Source of the DNA: Tepidanaerobacter sp. GT38
Lineage (GTDB): Bacteria; Bacillota; Thermosediminibacteria; Thermosediminibacterales; Tepidanaerobacteraceae
Direction: 5' to 3'
NCBI RefSeq assembly: GCF_021991635.1
Contig: NZ_JAFFJA010000032.1
Location: forward strand, 1-32,346
DNA length: 32,346 nucleotides
Below the pieces are notes generated by a model. It saw only the letters and a program-made list of their open reading frames with translations, did no database searches and was not told where the DNA came from. Every line of letters begins with the position of its first letter. Position 1 is the first letter of the stretch. The translations under genes were made by a program, and so were the position numbers. Shown piece after piece: positions 19,586 through 26,788 of this stretch.

Positions 19586-21241
19586 TTGGTGATGGAAAGA
19601 ATTGACGCTAATTTGCTCAAAAAGGCAATAACTTATGCTGCCTTTGTTTTGAGACAAAATAAAAAAGTAGTAGATTCTTTAAACGTGTTTCCAGTGCCTG
19701 ACGGTGATACTGGTACAAACATGTCACTCACAATGGACCAGGCTGTAAAGGAATTGGAGCAAGTATCTTCTGCTGATTTAAAAAAGGTCGCCGACAAAGC
19801 TGCCTGGGGTTCGCTGATGGGCGCCAGAGGCAATTCGGGAGTTATATTATCACAGCTTTTTAGAGGCTTTGCACAAGGCATTCCTGCCAATAAGAGCAGT
19901 TTAAGCTCCATGGAACTGGCTTTAGCATATAAAAGCGGTGTAGATGCTGCTTACCGTGCAGTAATGAGGCCGGTGGAAGGCACTATACTTACGGTGGCCA
20001 GGGAAACTGCTGATAAAATGATTTCCGAGGCAAAGCGCACAAATGACTTATCAATTATTCTTGAAAACACATTAAAATATGGTGAAAAGGTATTGGCTAA
20101 AACCCCTGAGATGTTAAAAGCATTAAAAGAGGCAAATGTCGTAGACGCTGGCGGAAAAGGCTTGCTTTTTTTAATGATGGGGTTTCTTGAAGTTATAAAA
20201 AATCCTGAGCTGGATATTTCTACTGCATATCAATCTTCTGTTGTTGATTCTGCTGGAGACATTAGCTACAGTAAGACTTATCAAGAAATAAAATACATGT
20301 ATTGTACTGAACTTTTCATAACGGGAAATGCAATAGACATGGAGGCATTAAAAAAAGAACTGTCAAGTTTAGGAGATTCAATGATTGTCACAGGTACGGC
20401 AGAATTGGCGAAAATCCACATACATACCAACAGGCCTGATTTAGTACTTGGCAGCTCTTTAAAATGGGGCGAACTCTCAAATATAAAGATCGATAACATG
20501 AAAATTCAACATAAAGAAATGATAGGTAATTCAGTAGAAAGTAATGAAAACTACGATAAGCTTTATGATAATAAAAGCGATAATAAAAAGATAGGTGTAA
20601 TTTCTGTATCATCCGGTCAAGGTTTAAATGAGATTTTTTCAAGTTTAGGTGCGGATATCATTGAAGGTGGCCAATCAATGAATCCAAGCACAGAAAGTAT
20701 TTTGTCTGTGGTAGAAAAGACAGGCTATAATGATATTATTATTTTGCCAAATAACAAAAATATAATTTTGACGGCAGAGCAAGTTAAGTCTATATCAAAA
20801 AAGAATATTCACGTTTTACCTACAAAATCCATACCGCAAGGAATTTCAGCTTTACTTGCCTTTAATCCAGACGTTTCTATAGAAGAAAATATTTTAAATA
20901 TGAGTGAAAACATTAAAACCGTGGTTTCGGGCGAAGTAACTTATGCAGTTAGGGATACTCAGTATAATGGCACTCAAATAAAAACAGGCGATATTTTAGG
21001 CATAATAGATGGCAAACTGCAGATTGTAGGTACAGATATAGAGGAAGTCATTATTAAACTTGTTGAGCTTATGACAGAAGGTAAAGAGGAAGGTATGATT
21101 ACAATTTATTACGGCTCTGACATTGAAGAGTCAGCGGTGGAGAAGACCGTTGATATATTGACACAAAGATATGATGAATTTGATATAGAATATTATTCAG
21201 GAGGTCAAAGCCTGTATTATTATATTGTTTCTGTGGAATAA
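19586..21241 (+). CDS. fakA: DhaL-domain fatty acid kinase FakA (YloV-like)
   Basis: FakA phosphorylates exogenous fatty acids bound to a FakB (DegV-type) partner, feeding PlsX/PlsY lipid synthesis. The N-terminal DhaL ATP-binding domain (about 1-200) has VFPVPDGDTGTNMSL, whose aspartates bind Mg-ATP, and GARGNSGVILSQLFRG. A middle domain and a C-terminal DegV-like domain ending YYSGGQSLYYYIVSVE complete the family architecture. The TTG eight bases after GGAGGT is my preferred start; GTG 19589, ATG 19592 and an ATG at 19568 ahead of the ribosome-binding site are alternatives. No fakB gene is in the window. recG follows by 12 bases. Confidence 0.88.
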   Translation: MVMERIDANLLKKAITYAAFVLRQNKKVVDSLNVFPVPDGDTGTNMSLTMDQAVKELEQVSSADLKKVADKAAWGSLMGARGNSGVILSQLFRGFAQGIPANKSSLSSMELALAYKSGVDAAYRAVMRPVEGTILTVARETADKMISEAKRTNDLSIILENTLKYGEKVLAKTPEMLKALKEANVVDAGGKGLLFLMMGFLEVIKNPELDISTAYQSSVVDSAGDISYSKTYQEIKYMYCTELFITGNAIDMEALKKELSSLGDSMIVTGTAELAKIHIHTNRPDLVLGSSLKWGELSNIKIDNMKIQHKEMIGNSVESNENYDKLYDNKSDNKKIGVISVSSGQGLNEIFSSLGADIIEGGQSMNPSTESILSVVEKTGYNDIIILPNNKNIILTAEQVKSISKKNIHVLPTKSIPQGISALLAFNPDVSIEENILNMSENIKTVVSGEVTYAVRDTQYNGTQIKTGDILGIIDGKLQIVGTDIEEVIIKLVELMTEGKEEGMITIYYGSDIEESAVEKTVDILTQRYDEFDIEYYSGGQSLYYYIVSVE

Positions 21242-21253
21242 GGGTGTGATTTA

Positions 21254-23275
21254 GTGGACCTATCGGCAGATATAACAAATATTAAAGGTATTGGACCGGC
21301 AAAAGCCAAACTGCTTTCAAAACTAGGAATTTGCTCAATTAGGGATGCCCTATTTTATTTTCCCAGAGACTATCAAGACCTGTCGCCATTGACATTTAAA
21401 CAGGGTAGAGAAGATCAAATTGCAGCTTTTCCATGTATCGTTACAGGCAATGCAGTAAGCAAAAAAGCACTTTCGGGGTTATACATAACTAAGGTACCTG
21501 TTTTTGATGGACAGAACAATGGCTATGCGGTTTTTTTTAATCAACCTTACTTACAACAAAGATTCTACCCCCGTCAGAAGCTTTTATTGATTGGAAAAGT
21601 AAAAAAGAATTTTGGGACTTTTGAAATTTCAAGCTCTGAGTGGGTTAAGTTAGACAAAAACAAACCAATAAAACTGGAAAGAATCCGACCTATATATCCC
21701 TTGACTAAAGGAGTTTCACAAAATCTTGTTAGAAATACAGTTAAAAGTGCCCTTGAACTTATATCCAATCTGAAAGAAACATTGCCGCAGAGTATATTGA
21801 AACAGCATAACCTTTTATCATTGGAAGACGCAATTAAAAATATCCATTTTCCTAAAAACTTTACGATACTGGAAAAAGCCCGGGAAAGGTTAATTTTCGA
21901 GGAATTGTTGCTGTTTAACTTAAGCATTGGTTTGTCAAAAATTTATCTTAAAGGCCAAAAGCGCAAAAACATTTACAATTGTTTAGATTTAAAGCCATTT
22001 TTATCTAAATTGCCATTTTCTCCAACTTCTGGGCAGGTAAAGGTTATAAATGACATTATTAAAGACCTTAAAAGTGAGTATATTATGAACAGGCTCGTTC
22101 AGGGAGACGTTGGTTCCGGAAAAACTCTTGTGGCCTGTGCTGCACTGTATTTAGCAGCAAAGAATGGTTTGCAAGGAGTTATGATGGCTCCAACTGAGAT
22201 TTTGGCCGAGCAGCATTTTCAAACTCTACAACGGTTCTTAAAATCTCATGGTATCAAAATTGACATACTAAAAGGCGGGCTTAGTAAAAAAGATAGGCAA
22301 AACCGCCTTGATAAGTTAAAAAAGGGAGATATAGATGTTTTAGTAGGAACACATGCTGTAATCCAAGAAGATGTGGAATTTAAACGATTAGGCATGGTTA
22401 TAACTGATGAACAACATCGATTTGGGGTAAAACAACGAGAAAATCTTGTTAATAAAGGTCAGTATCCCGATGTCCTTGTTATGAGTGCAACACCTATACC
22501 GAGAACTTTAGCCATGGTGCTGTACAGCGATTTAGATATATCAATAATCGATACCTTGCCGTCAGGCCGACAGAAAGTAGAAACATATGTTGTACAAGAC
22601 TATATGAGAAAAAGAGTTTATGATTTTATGGCAGCCGAAGTGAAAAAAGGTCATCTTGCGTATGTGGTATGCCCCGCCGTTGAAGAAAATGAATTGGATA
22701 TCATTAATGTGCAAGAGCATAAAGAATATCTGCAGCGGGAATATCCCAATTTAAAAATTGAAATGCTTCACGGCAAATTAAAACAAGAAGAAAAAGACAG
22801 GATACTAAAACAATTTTTGGCAAAAGAAATTCAAGTCCTTGTGGCAACGACCGTTGTAGAGGTGGGAGTAGATGTACCCTTTGCCACCTTGATGATAATT
22901 GAAAGTGCTGAAAGGTTTGGCCTTGCTCAACTTCACCAATTAAGGGGCAGAGTCGGCCGAAGTGCCTTAAAGTCATACTGTATTTTAATATCAAGTTCCA
23001 ATCAGGGAATTGCAAGGGAAAGATTAAATTATTTAATGAATTGTCATAACGGATTTGAAATTTCACAAAAGGACTTAGAATTAAGAGGCCCTGGCGAATT
23101 CTTAGGAGTTAAACAGCATGGCTTTTTCGAATTTAAGTTTGCAAGTTTTACAAAAGATATGGGGACTCTCAAGACAACTCAAAAATTGGCACAGGAGATA
23201 TTAGATAAGGGATATCTTGCTTTGCCTGAATATGCAAATCTAAAAAATTCGCTTGATTTAAAAATCAATATATAA
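21254..23275 (+). CDS. recG: ATP-dependent DNA helicase RecG
   Basis: Branch-migrating helicase that regresses stalled forks and processes recombination intermediates. The N-terminal wedge/OB domain is about 1-230. Walker A GDVGSGKT is at 284-291, the DEQH box at 385-388, followed by SATPIPRTL, and the C-terminal helicase part has VEVGVDVP and QLRGRVGRS. The TRG-like segment near the end includes LRGPGEFLGVKQHG. Length (673) is normal. The start is GTG with GGGTGTGA upstream. A strong terminator immediately follows, so recG ends the asp23–fakA–recG unit. The sdaAB–sdaAA pair that separates fakA and recG in B. subtilis is absent here. Confidence 0.96.
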   Translation: MDLSADITNIKGIGPAKAKLLSKLGICSIRDALFYFPRDYQDLSPLTFKQGREDQIAAFPCIVTGNAVSKKALSGLYITKVPVFDGQNNGYAVFFNQPYLQQRFYPRQKLLLIGKVKKNFGTFEISSSEWVKLDKNKPIKLERIRPIYPLTKGVSQNLVRNTVKSALELISNLKETLPQSILKQHNLLSLEDAIKNIHFPKNFTILEKARERLIFEELLLFNLSIGLSKIYLKGQKRKNIYNCLDLKPFLSKLPFSPTSGQVKVINDIIKDLKSEYIMNRLVQGDVGSGKTLVACAALYLAAKNGLQGVMMAPTEILAEQHFQTLQRFLKSHGIKIDILKGGLSKKDRQNRLDKLKKGDIDVLVGTHAVIQEDVEFKRLGMVITDEQHRFGVKQRENLVNKGQYPDVLVMSATPIPRTLAMVLYSDLDISIIDTLPSGRQKVETYVVQDYMRKRVYDFMAAEVKKGHLAYVVCPAVEENELDIINVQEHKEYLQREYPNLKIEMLHGKLKQEEKDRILKQFLAKEIQVLVATTVVEVGVDVPFATLMIIESAERFGLAQLHQLRGRVGRSALKSYCILISSSNQGIARERLNYLMNCHNGFEISQKDLELRGPGEFLGVKQHGFFEFKFASFTKDMGTLKTTQKLAQEILDKGYLALPEYANLKNSLDLKINI

Positions 23276-23279
23276 ATGT

Positions 23280-23333
23280 AAATAAACGATACATATGTGC
23301 CTAAGGCTACTTGTATGGTCGTTTATTTTTTTT
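23280..23333 (+). terminator. strong rho-independent terminator after recG
   Basis: AAATAAACGA (23280-23289) pairs with TCGTTTATTT (23319-23328). Inner pairing of ATACA with TGTAT and GCC with GGC extends the stem, and T residues continue to 23333. The left arm lies five bases after the recG stop. Confidence 0.88.
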
Positions 23334-23357
23334 GTAAAAAACATTTAAAGCATCGAT

Positions 23358-23385
23358 TGGACAGCTAGGCAGATTGTGCTAGTAT
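23358..23385 (+). promoter_or_regulatory. possible promoter of the SASP gene
   Basis: TGGACA (23358-23363), 16 bases, then TAGTAT (23380-23385) with an extended -10 TG at 23377-23378. SASP genes are normally read by sigma-G, and GCTAGTA at 23378-23384 loosely resembles a sigma-G -10, but no matching -35 was found. The assignment is tentative. Confidence 0.35.
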
Positions 23386-23442
23386 ATAGACTTTTTCTTG
23401 GGTTATATTAAGAATACAGAAACAAAGGAGGTGAAATTAAAA

Positions 23443-23667
23443 ATGGCATTAGGTCAAAAAAGAAATAAACTAGTTGTTCCTGAAGCTTATAAAGCTATGG
23501 AACAATTTAAAAATGAAGTAGCAAAAGAAGTTGGAATTCAGGCCCCTGCAGATGGCTACTGGGGTAACTACTCCTCAAGAGATTGTGGTGCTGTCGGTGG
23601 CCATATGGTAAGAAAGATGATTGAAGATTATCAAAGACGTGCAGCTGGCGGAACGACAACTCAATAA
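23443..23667 (+). CDS. alpha/beta-type small acid-soluble spore protein
   Basis: SASPs coat DNA in the dormant spore and protect it from UV and heat. They are degraded at germination by the protease GPR. The 74-residue protein has the GPR-site region NEVAKEVGI (24-32), with expected cleavage after Glu25, and the second conserved DNA-binding block GNYSSRDCGAVGGHMVRKMI (41-60). The RDCGAVGGHMVRK form is typical of Clostridia. The start is the ATG seven bases after a perfect AAAGGAGGTGA; an in-frame extension to 23398 reads through this site and is rejected. The gene stands alone between two terminators. Confidence 0.95.
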   Translation: MALGQKRNKLVVPEAYKAMEQFKNEVAKEVGIQAPADGYWGNYSSRDCGAVGGHMVRKMIEDYQRRAAGGTTTQ

Positions 23668-23673
23668 ATAAAT

Positions 23674-23711
23674 AAAAAGAACAGGCTCAGTTTTTGAGTC
23701 TGTTCTTTTTT
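23674..23711 (+). terminator. rho-independent terminator after the SASP gene
   Basis: A stem of about 16 bp (23674-23689 with 23695-23710) contains one G-T pair and a five-base loop, and the right arm ends in six T residues. The left arm starts 6 bases after the stop. A promoter-like -35 is embedded in the right arm. Confidence 0.9.
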
Positions 23712-23722
23712 GTCAATATAAT
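23694..23722 (+). promoter_or_regulatory. sigma-A-like promoter embedded in the SASP terminator
   Basis: TTGAGT (23694-23699), exactly 17 bases, then a perfect TATAAT (23717-23722). The -35 lies in the loop and right arm of the SASP terminator. It would start transcripts near 23729, in or just after the left arm of the next hairpin, and could feed the candidate RNA and rsmD. Confidence 0.5.
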
Positions 23723-23870
23723 ATGCCGGCGAAAATGCCGGCATTGGGAGAGGAGAAACCGGAGGAAGAGCTTATGGGGAAAGTTTATTACAGTCATAGT
23801 ATAAACATTCTTTAACAAAAATATTCAAGATTTGTAGCAAAAGCAACAAAAAAACCAAGTTTTTGTTTTA
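23723..23870 (+). ncRNA. csfG: candidate ylbH-leader / CsfG sporulation small RNA
   Basis: This intergenic stretch lies directly upstream of rsmD, the homologue of B. subtilis ylbH. It begins with a GC-rich 8-bp hairpin (ATGCCGGC 23723-23730 with GCCGGCAT 23737-23744), unusual in such AT-rich DNA. A purine-rich block with GGGAGAGGAG (23746-23755) and CCGGAGGAAGAG (23759-23770) follows. It ends near an AT-rich stem (AACAAAAA 23845-23852 with TTTTTGTT 23860-23867) and T residues. CsfG, also known as the ylbH leader, is a sporulation-specific RNA from this position, reported as conserved in spore-formers. Position and a structured, conserved-looking sequence support the call. I cannot align it to the known consensus, and a short coding frame (23774-23815) is an alternative reading. 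Confidence 0.5.
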
Positions 23871-23885
23871 AAGTTGACCTTAATA

Positions 23886-23894
23886 TGTTAGAAT
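23886..23894 (+). promoter_or_regulatory. possible extended -10 promoter of rsmD
   Basis: TGTTAGAAT is an extended -10 element 24 bases before the rsmD ATG. The -35 region (TTTTAA, 17 bases upstream) is weak, and a TTGACC at 23874-23879 is too close to serve as -35. Confidence 0.4.
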
Positions 23895-23918
23895 ATTGCT
23901 TGAACAAGGTGGTATATT

Positions 23919-24458
23919 ATGAGAATTATAGGTGGCACTCATAGAGGAAGAAAAATCAAATCAGTAAAAGGCATAGATACGCGTCCTACAAGTGACTTCG
24001 TAAGAGAAGCTTTATTTAATATAATTGGAGATAGAGTACCGGGCAGCAACTTTCTAGACTTATTTGCAGGTACTGGTGCCGTAGGCATTGAAGCGTTAAG
24101 CCGGGGAGCCAATAAGGCGGTATTTGTTGAAAAAAATCCAGCGGCTTGTGCAGTAATTAATCAGAACCTTCAAGCTTTAAATTTTGTCGACAAAGGCCTA
24201 GTTATTAAAGATGATATTATTCATGGTATTGAAAAATTAGCTTTAGAAGGAAACATTTTTGACATAATTTTTTTAGACCCCCCTTATTATAAAAATCACA
24301 TAGAAAAAACTTTGAACATTTTAAAAGCCAGTAGCATCGCTGCTTCAATAGTAATAGTTCAGCATCCAAGGGATGAGTCATTTGCATTTGATGGATTTTC
24401 ATGTTACAAGAACAAAAATTATGGCCGAACTGCATTAACGTTTTTGGTGAAGGAGTGA
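23919..24458 (+). CDS. rsmD: 16S rRNA (guanine-966-N2) methyltransferase
   Basis: Methylates G966 in 16S rRNA with S-adenosylmethionine. The family start MRIIGGTHRGRKI (1-13) and TRPTSDFVREALFNI (21-35) are present, with the SAM loop LFAGTGAVGIEAL at 48-60 and the catalytic NPPY-type motif as DPPY at 120-123. Length 179 is normal. The ATG has AAGGTGG six bases upstream. It is followed by coaD with a seven-base gap, the usual ylbH–coaD (ylbI) pairing. Confidence 0.95.
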   Translation: MRIIGGTHRGRKIKSVKGIDTRPTSDFVREALFNIIGDRVPGSNFLDLFAGTGAVGIEALSRGANKAVFVEKNPAACAVINQNLQALNFVDKGLVIKDDIIHGIEKLALEGNIFDIIFLDPPYYKNHIEKTLNILKASSIAASIVIVQHPRDESFAFDGFSCYKNKNYGRTALTFLVKE

Positions 24459-24465
24459 CTGACAT

Positions 24466-24948
24466 TTGAATATTGGAATATATCCTGGAAGTTTTGATCC
24501 GATTACTTACGGTCATTTGGATATTATCGCGAGAAGTGCAAAACTATTTGATAAGTTAATTGTAGCAGTCCTTTCAAACCCTCAAAAAAAGCCGCTGTTT
24601 ACTGTAGAAGAGAGATTGGAGATGATAAAAGAGTCGGCAAAAGATATCAAAAATATTGAGGTAGATAGTTTCTCAGGCCTACTCGTTGATTTTGCTCGAT
24701 TAAAACAGGCTAGAGTTATAGTTAAAGGTTTAAGGGCTGTGTCTGATTTTGAATATGAGCTTCAAATGGCCCTTATGAATAATAAGCTAGATAATAAGAT
24801 CGAAACCATTTTTATAATGACCAGTACAAAATATTCATATTTAAGCTCCAGCATAGTGAAAGAAGTGTCTCGATTTGGAGGTTGCGTCAAAGACTTGGTT
24901 CCACCAATTGTAGAAAAACGGTTAAGGCAAAAATTTAACATTAAGTGA
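24466..24948 (+). CDS. coaD: phosphopantetheine adenylyltransferase
   Basis: Transfers AMP from ATP to 4'-phosphopantetheine, giving dephospho-CoA, the penultimate step of CoA synthesis. The nucleotidyltransferase motif [10 protein letters not shown] is at 8-17, with the phosphopantetheine-binding [13 protein letters not shown] at 87-99 and the ISSS-like [12 protein letters not shown] at 124-134. Length 160 is normal. The start is TTG with AAGGAGTGA upstream. It works downstream of CoaBC, which is encoded 16 kb earlier in the window. Confidence 0.97.
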   Translation: MNIGIYPGSFDPITYGHLDIIARSAKLFDKLIVAVLSNPQKKPLFTVEERLEMIKESAKDIKNIEVDSFSGLLVDFARLKQARVIVKGLRAVSDFEYELQMALMNNKLDNKIETIFIMTSTKYSYLSSSIVKEVSRFGGCVKDLVPPIVEKRLRQKFNIK

Positions 24949-24978
24949 TTTTGAAAAAGGTTAAAGGGGGTTTTCTAA

Positions 24979-25425
24979 GTGAAATGTATTAAAATTATTG
25001 AGGATCTTCAAAGTTTAATAATTAACAGTTCGAAGATTCCGCTTTCAAATAAAGTGGTTGTTGATCAAGAACAGGTTTTAAATTTGCTTGATGAGCTTTT
25101 AAGAGAATTGCCTGAGGATTTAAAGGAGGCCGAAAAGATCATTCAGAACAGGCAGAAGATATTAATTGAGGCCCAACAAGAGAGCGAATTGATACTTAAA
25201 GAAGCTCAAGCTAACATTGAAAAGATGGTAAACCAGAATGAAATTACTAAGCTTGCTAGAGATAAGTCGGATCAAATATTGGCCTTTGCCAAACAAACAG
25301 CCCGAGAGCTGCGGGCTGGTGCAAATGCATATGCTGATGAAATTTTAGAAGATGCTCAAAATTGCCTGGAAAAATTATTGGAGACCTTAAAAAAGAGCAG
25401 AGAGGAACTAAAACAAGCTAACTAA
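24979..25425 (+). CDS. coiled-coil protein of unknown function (ATP synthase b-like helix)
   Basis: A 148-residue protein without recognisable catalytic motifs. Residues about 45-145 are almost entirely helical, rich in Glu, Lys, Gln and Ala, with heptad character (LIEAQQESELILKEAQANIE). This resembles the b/E subunits of rotary ATPases and DivIVA-type scaffolds, so automated labels such as ATPase should not be taken as function. The start is GTG with AAGGGGG eight bases upstream. It lies 30 bases after coaD and probably shares its transcript. Similar helical proteins often occur between coaD and ylbJ in Clostridia. Its stop codon is one base from the end of the convergent ylbJ gene. Confidence 0.8.
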   Translation: MKCIKIIEDLQSLIINSSKIPLSNKVVVDQEQVLNLLDELLRELPEDLKEAEKIIQNRQKILIEAQQESELILKEAQANIEKMVNQNEITKLARDKSDQILAFAKQTARELRAGANAYADEILEDAQNCLEKLLETLKKSREELKQAN

Positions 25426-25426
25426 A

Positions 25427-26686
25427 TCATTTCTTTACAACCTTAAACCCAATAATATTGAGACTTTTGATCAAATGAGTTATTATAGCTGCAAAAAGCA
25501 CCAAGATAAGCAGTAGGACGAAAACCTGTGTAGAAATTTTAAAAATATACATCCAGCTTTCAGATGTGGTTGATGGAGACATGGCAAAAGCAGGTATTAC
25601 TAGCGATTCAAAACTGCCGACTGGCATTGTTATCATTATATATGTTATGAGACCTGCGAGAAAGGCATGAATTACTCTAGCAATGACATAAGGTGCCATT
25701 TTTATATCTGTATCACTTACCATACTCATAACCTGAAAATGGACAGATAAACCGCTCCAGGCAATTATGCTGCTTACCATTATGACTCGTTGTGAAAGTG
25801 GAGCACTAGCATTACTTGCTAACTGACAGCCAATAGTCGTTTCGAAAAATCCACTGACAACAGCAGGTGCTAAGCTGCTATCGAAGCCGAAAACTTTAAG
25901 AATGGTTTCCACAAAAGGGCTTACTATATTTATTAATCCTGCTACGGTTACAATTCTTATGACAACTGAAAACAACATTATAAATCCAAGTATTAATAAC
26001 AATGAGTTAACGGAATCTCTAATACAATCGCCCAAAAGTTTTCCAAAGGGTCTGTTGTCTTCTTTGCGCGCCCTAATGAGCTCTCGAGTAGCTTTTAATA
26101 TAATTCCTTGTTGAGGGCCGTATGTTGCCGGAGGAGGAGTAATTTCCTTGTTTCGTGCATAAAGACGCATTAAAAATCCCAATATTAAAGTAGAGATATA
26201 ATGTGCAAGAGCAATAATAGTGCCCAGTCGTACGTCTTTTAGCATTCCCACTGCAACAGCTCCTACCATAAAAAGGGGATCTGCTGTATTTGAAAATGAC
26301 ATGAGACGTTCTGCTTCCCAAGTGTTGCATAATTTTCTTTTGACCAATTTTCCTGTAAGCATAGCACCAACAGGATATCCGCTGGCAAGGCCCATGGCCA
26401 TGACAAAGGAGCCCGCACCTGGCACGTTAAACAGGGGGCGCATAAAGGGTTCCAACAGTACCCCCATAAAGTGAACTACGCCAAGGCCCATTAAAAGTTG
26501 TGAACCTATAAAAAAAGGCAGCAGAGCGGGTAATACTATTGTAAACCATACATCAAGGCCATTTACTGCGGCATTAAAAGCTTCATCGGGAAATCGAACA
26601 ATAGAAATAGTAATAACAACTGCTAAAGCAGGTAAAAATAACTGATTTATTTTTGATAAATTATGATATTTATTTTTTATGTTCAT
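25427..26686 (-). CDS. ylbJ: sporulation integral membrane protein YlbJ
   Basis: Multi-span membrane protein of the nucleoside-transporter (Gate-domain) type; in B. subtilis ylbJ is made in the mother cell under sigma-E and is needed for heat-resistant spores. The protein has about eight to ten hydrophobic segments. Family blocks include VLPALLPFFIGSQLLMGLG, MGLASGYPVGAMLTGKL, SNTADPLFMVGAVAVG and GFFETTIGCQLAS. The ATG at 26686 is chosen because GGGAGG lies 7 bases upstream on the minus strand; a frame extending 12 codons further reads through that site. The site is also one arm of an inverted repeat. It is divergent from the PDZ protease gene. Confidence 0.92.
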   Translation of the reverse strand: MNIKNKYHNLSKINQLFLPALAVVITISIVRFPDEAFNAAVNGLDVWFTIVLPALLPFFIGSQLLMGLGVVHFMGVLLEPFMRPLFNVPGAGSFVMAMGLASGYPVGAMLTGKLVKRKLCNTWEAERLMSFSNTADPLFMVGAVAVGMLKDVRLGTIIALAHYISTLILGFLMRLYARNKEITPPPATYGPQQGIILKATRELIRARKEDNRPFGKLLGDCIRDSVNSLLLILGFIMLFSVVIRIVTVAGLINIVSPFVETILKVFGFDSSLAPAVVSGFFETTIGCQLASNASAPLSQRVIMVSSIIAWSGLSVHFQVMSMVSDTDIKMAPYVIARVIHAFLAGLITYIMITMPVGSFESLVIPAFAMSPSTTSESWMYIFKISTQVFVLLLILVLFAAIITHLIKSLNIIGFKVVKK

Positions 26687-26694
26687 TCTCGGGC

Positions 26695-26744
26695 CTCCCA
26701 AGTGTAATTTTGATAATGTCAATATAATATATATTGCTTGGGAG
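26695..26744. repeat. 8-bp perfect inverted repeat between ylbJ and the PDZ protease gene
   Basis: CTCCCAAG (26695-26702) and CTTGGGAG (26737-26744) are separated by 34 AT-rich bases. On the minus strand the second arm to be read (GGGAGG) is the ylbJ ribosome-binding site, so an RNA hairpin could mask it. As DNA it could also be a divided operator for the divergent genes. Confidence 0.6.
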
Positions 26745-26788
26745 TATTTATTATTCTTATCTTATTTCAGAAAGAGGAGACAGGAGAG

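Noticed and set aside
23378-23384. GCTAGTA upstream of the SASP gene as a sigma-G -10 element
   Set aside because: It matches only part of the sigma-G -10 consensus and no -35 was found at 17-18 bases; kept only as a note under the tentative promoter.
23398-23442. N-terminal extension of the SASP
   Set aside because: It includes the perfect AAAGGAGGTGA ribosome-binding site within the frame; SASPs start at the ATG after it.
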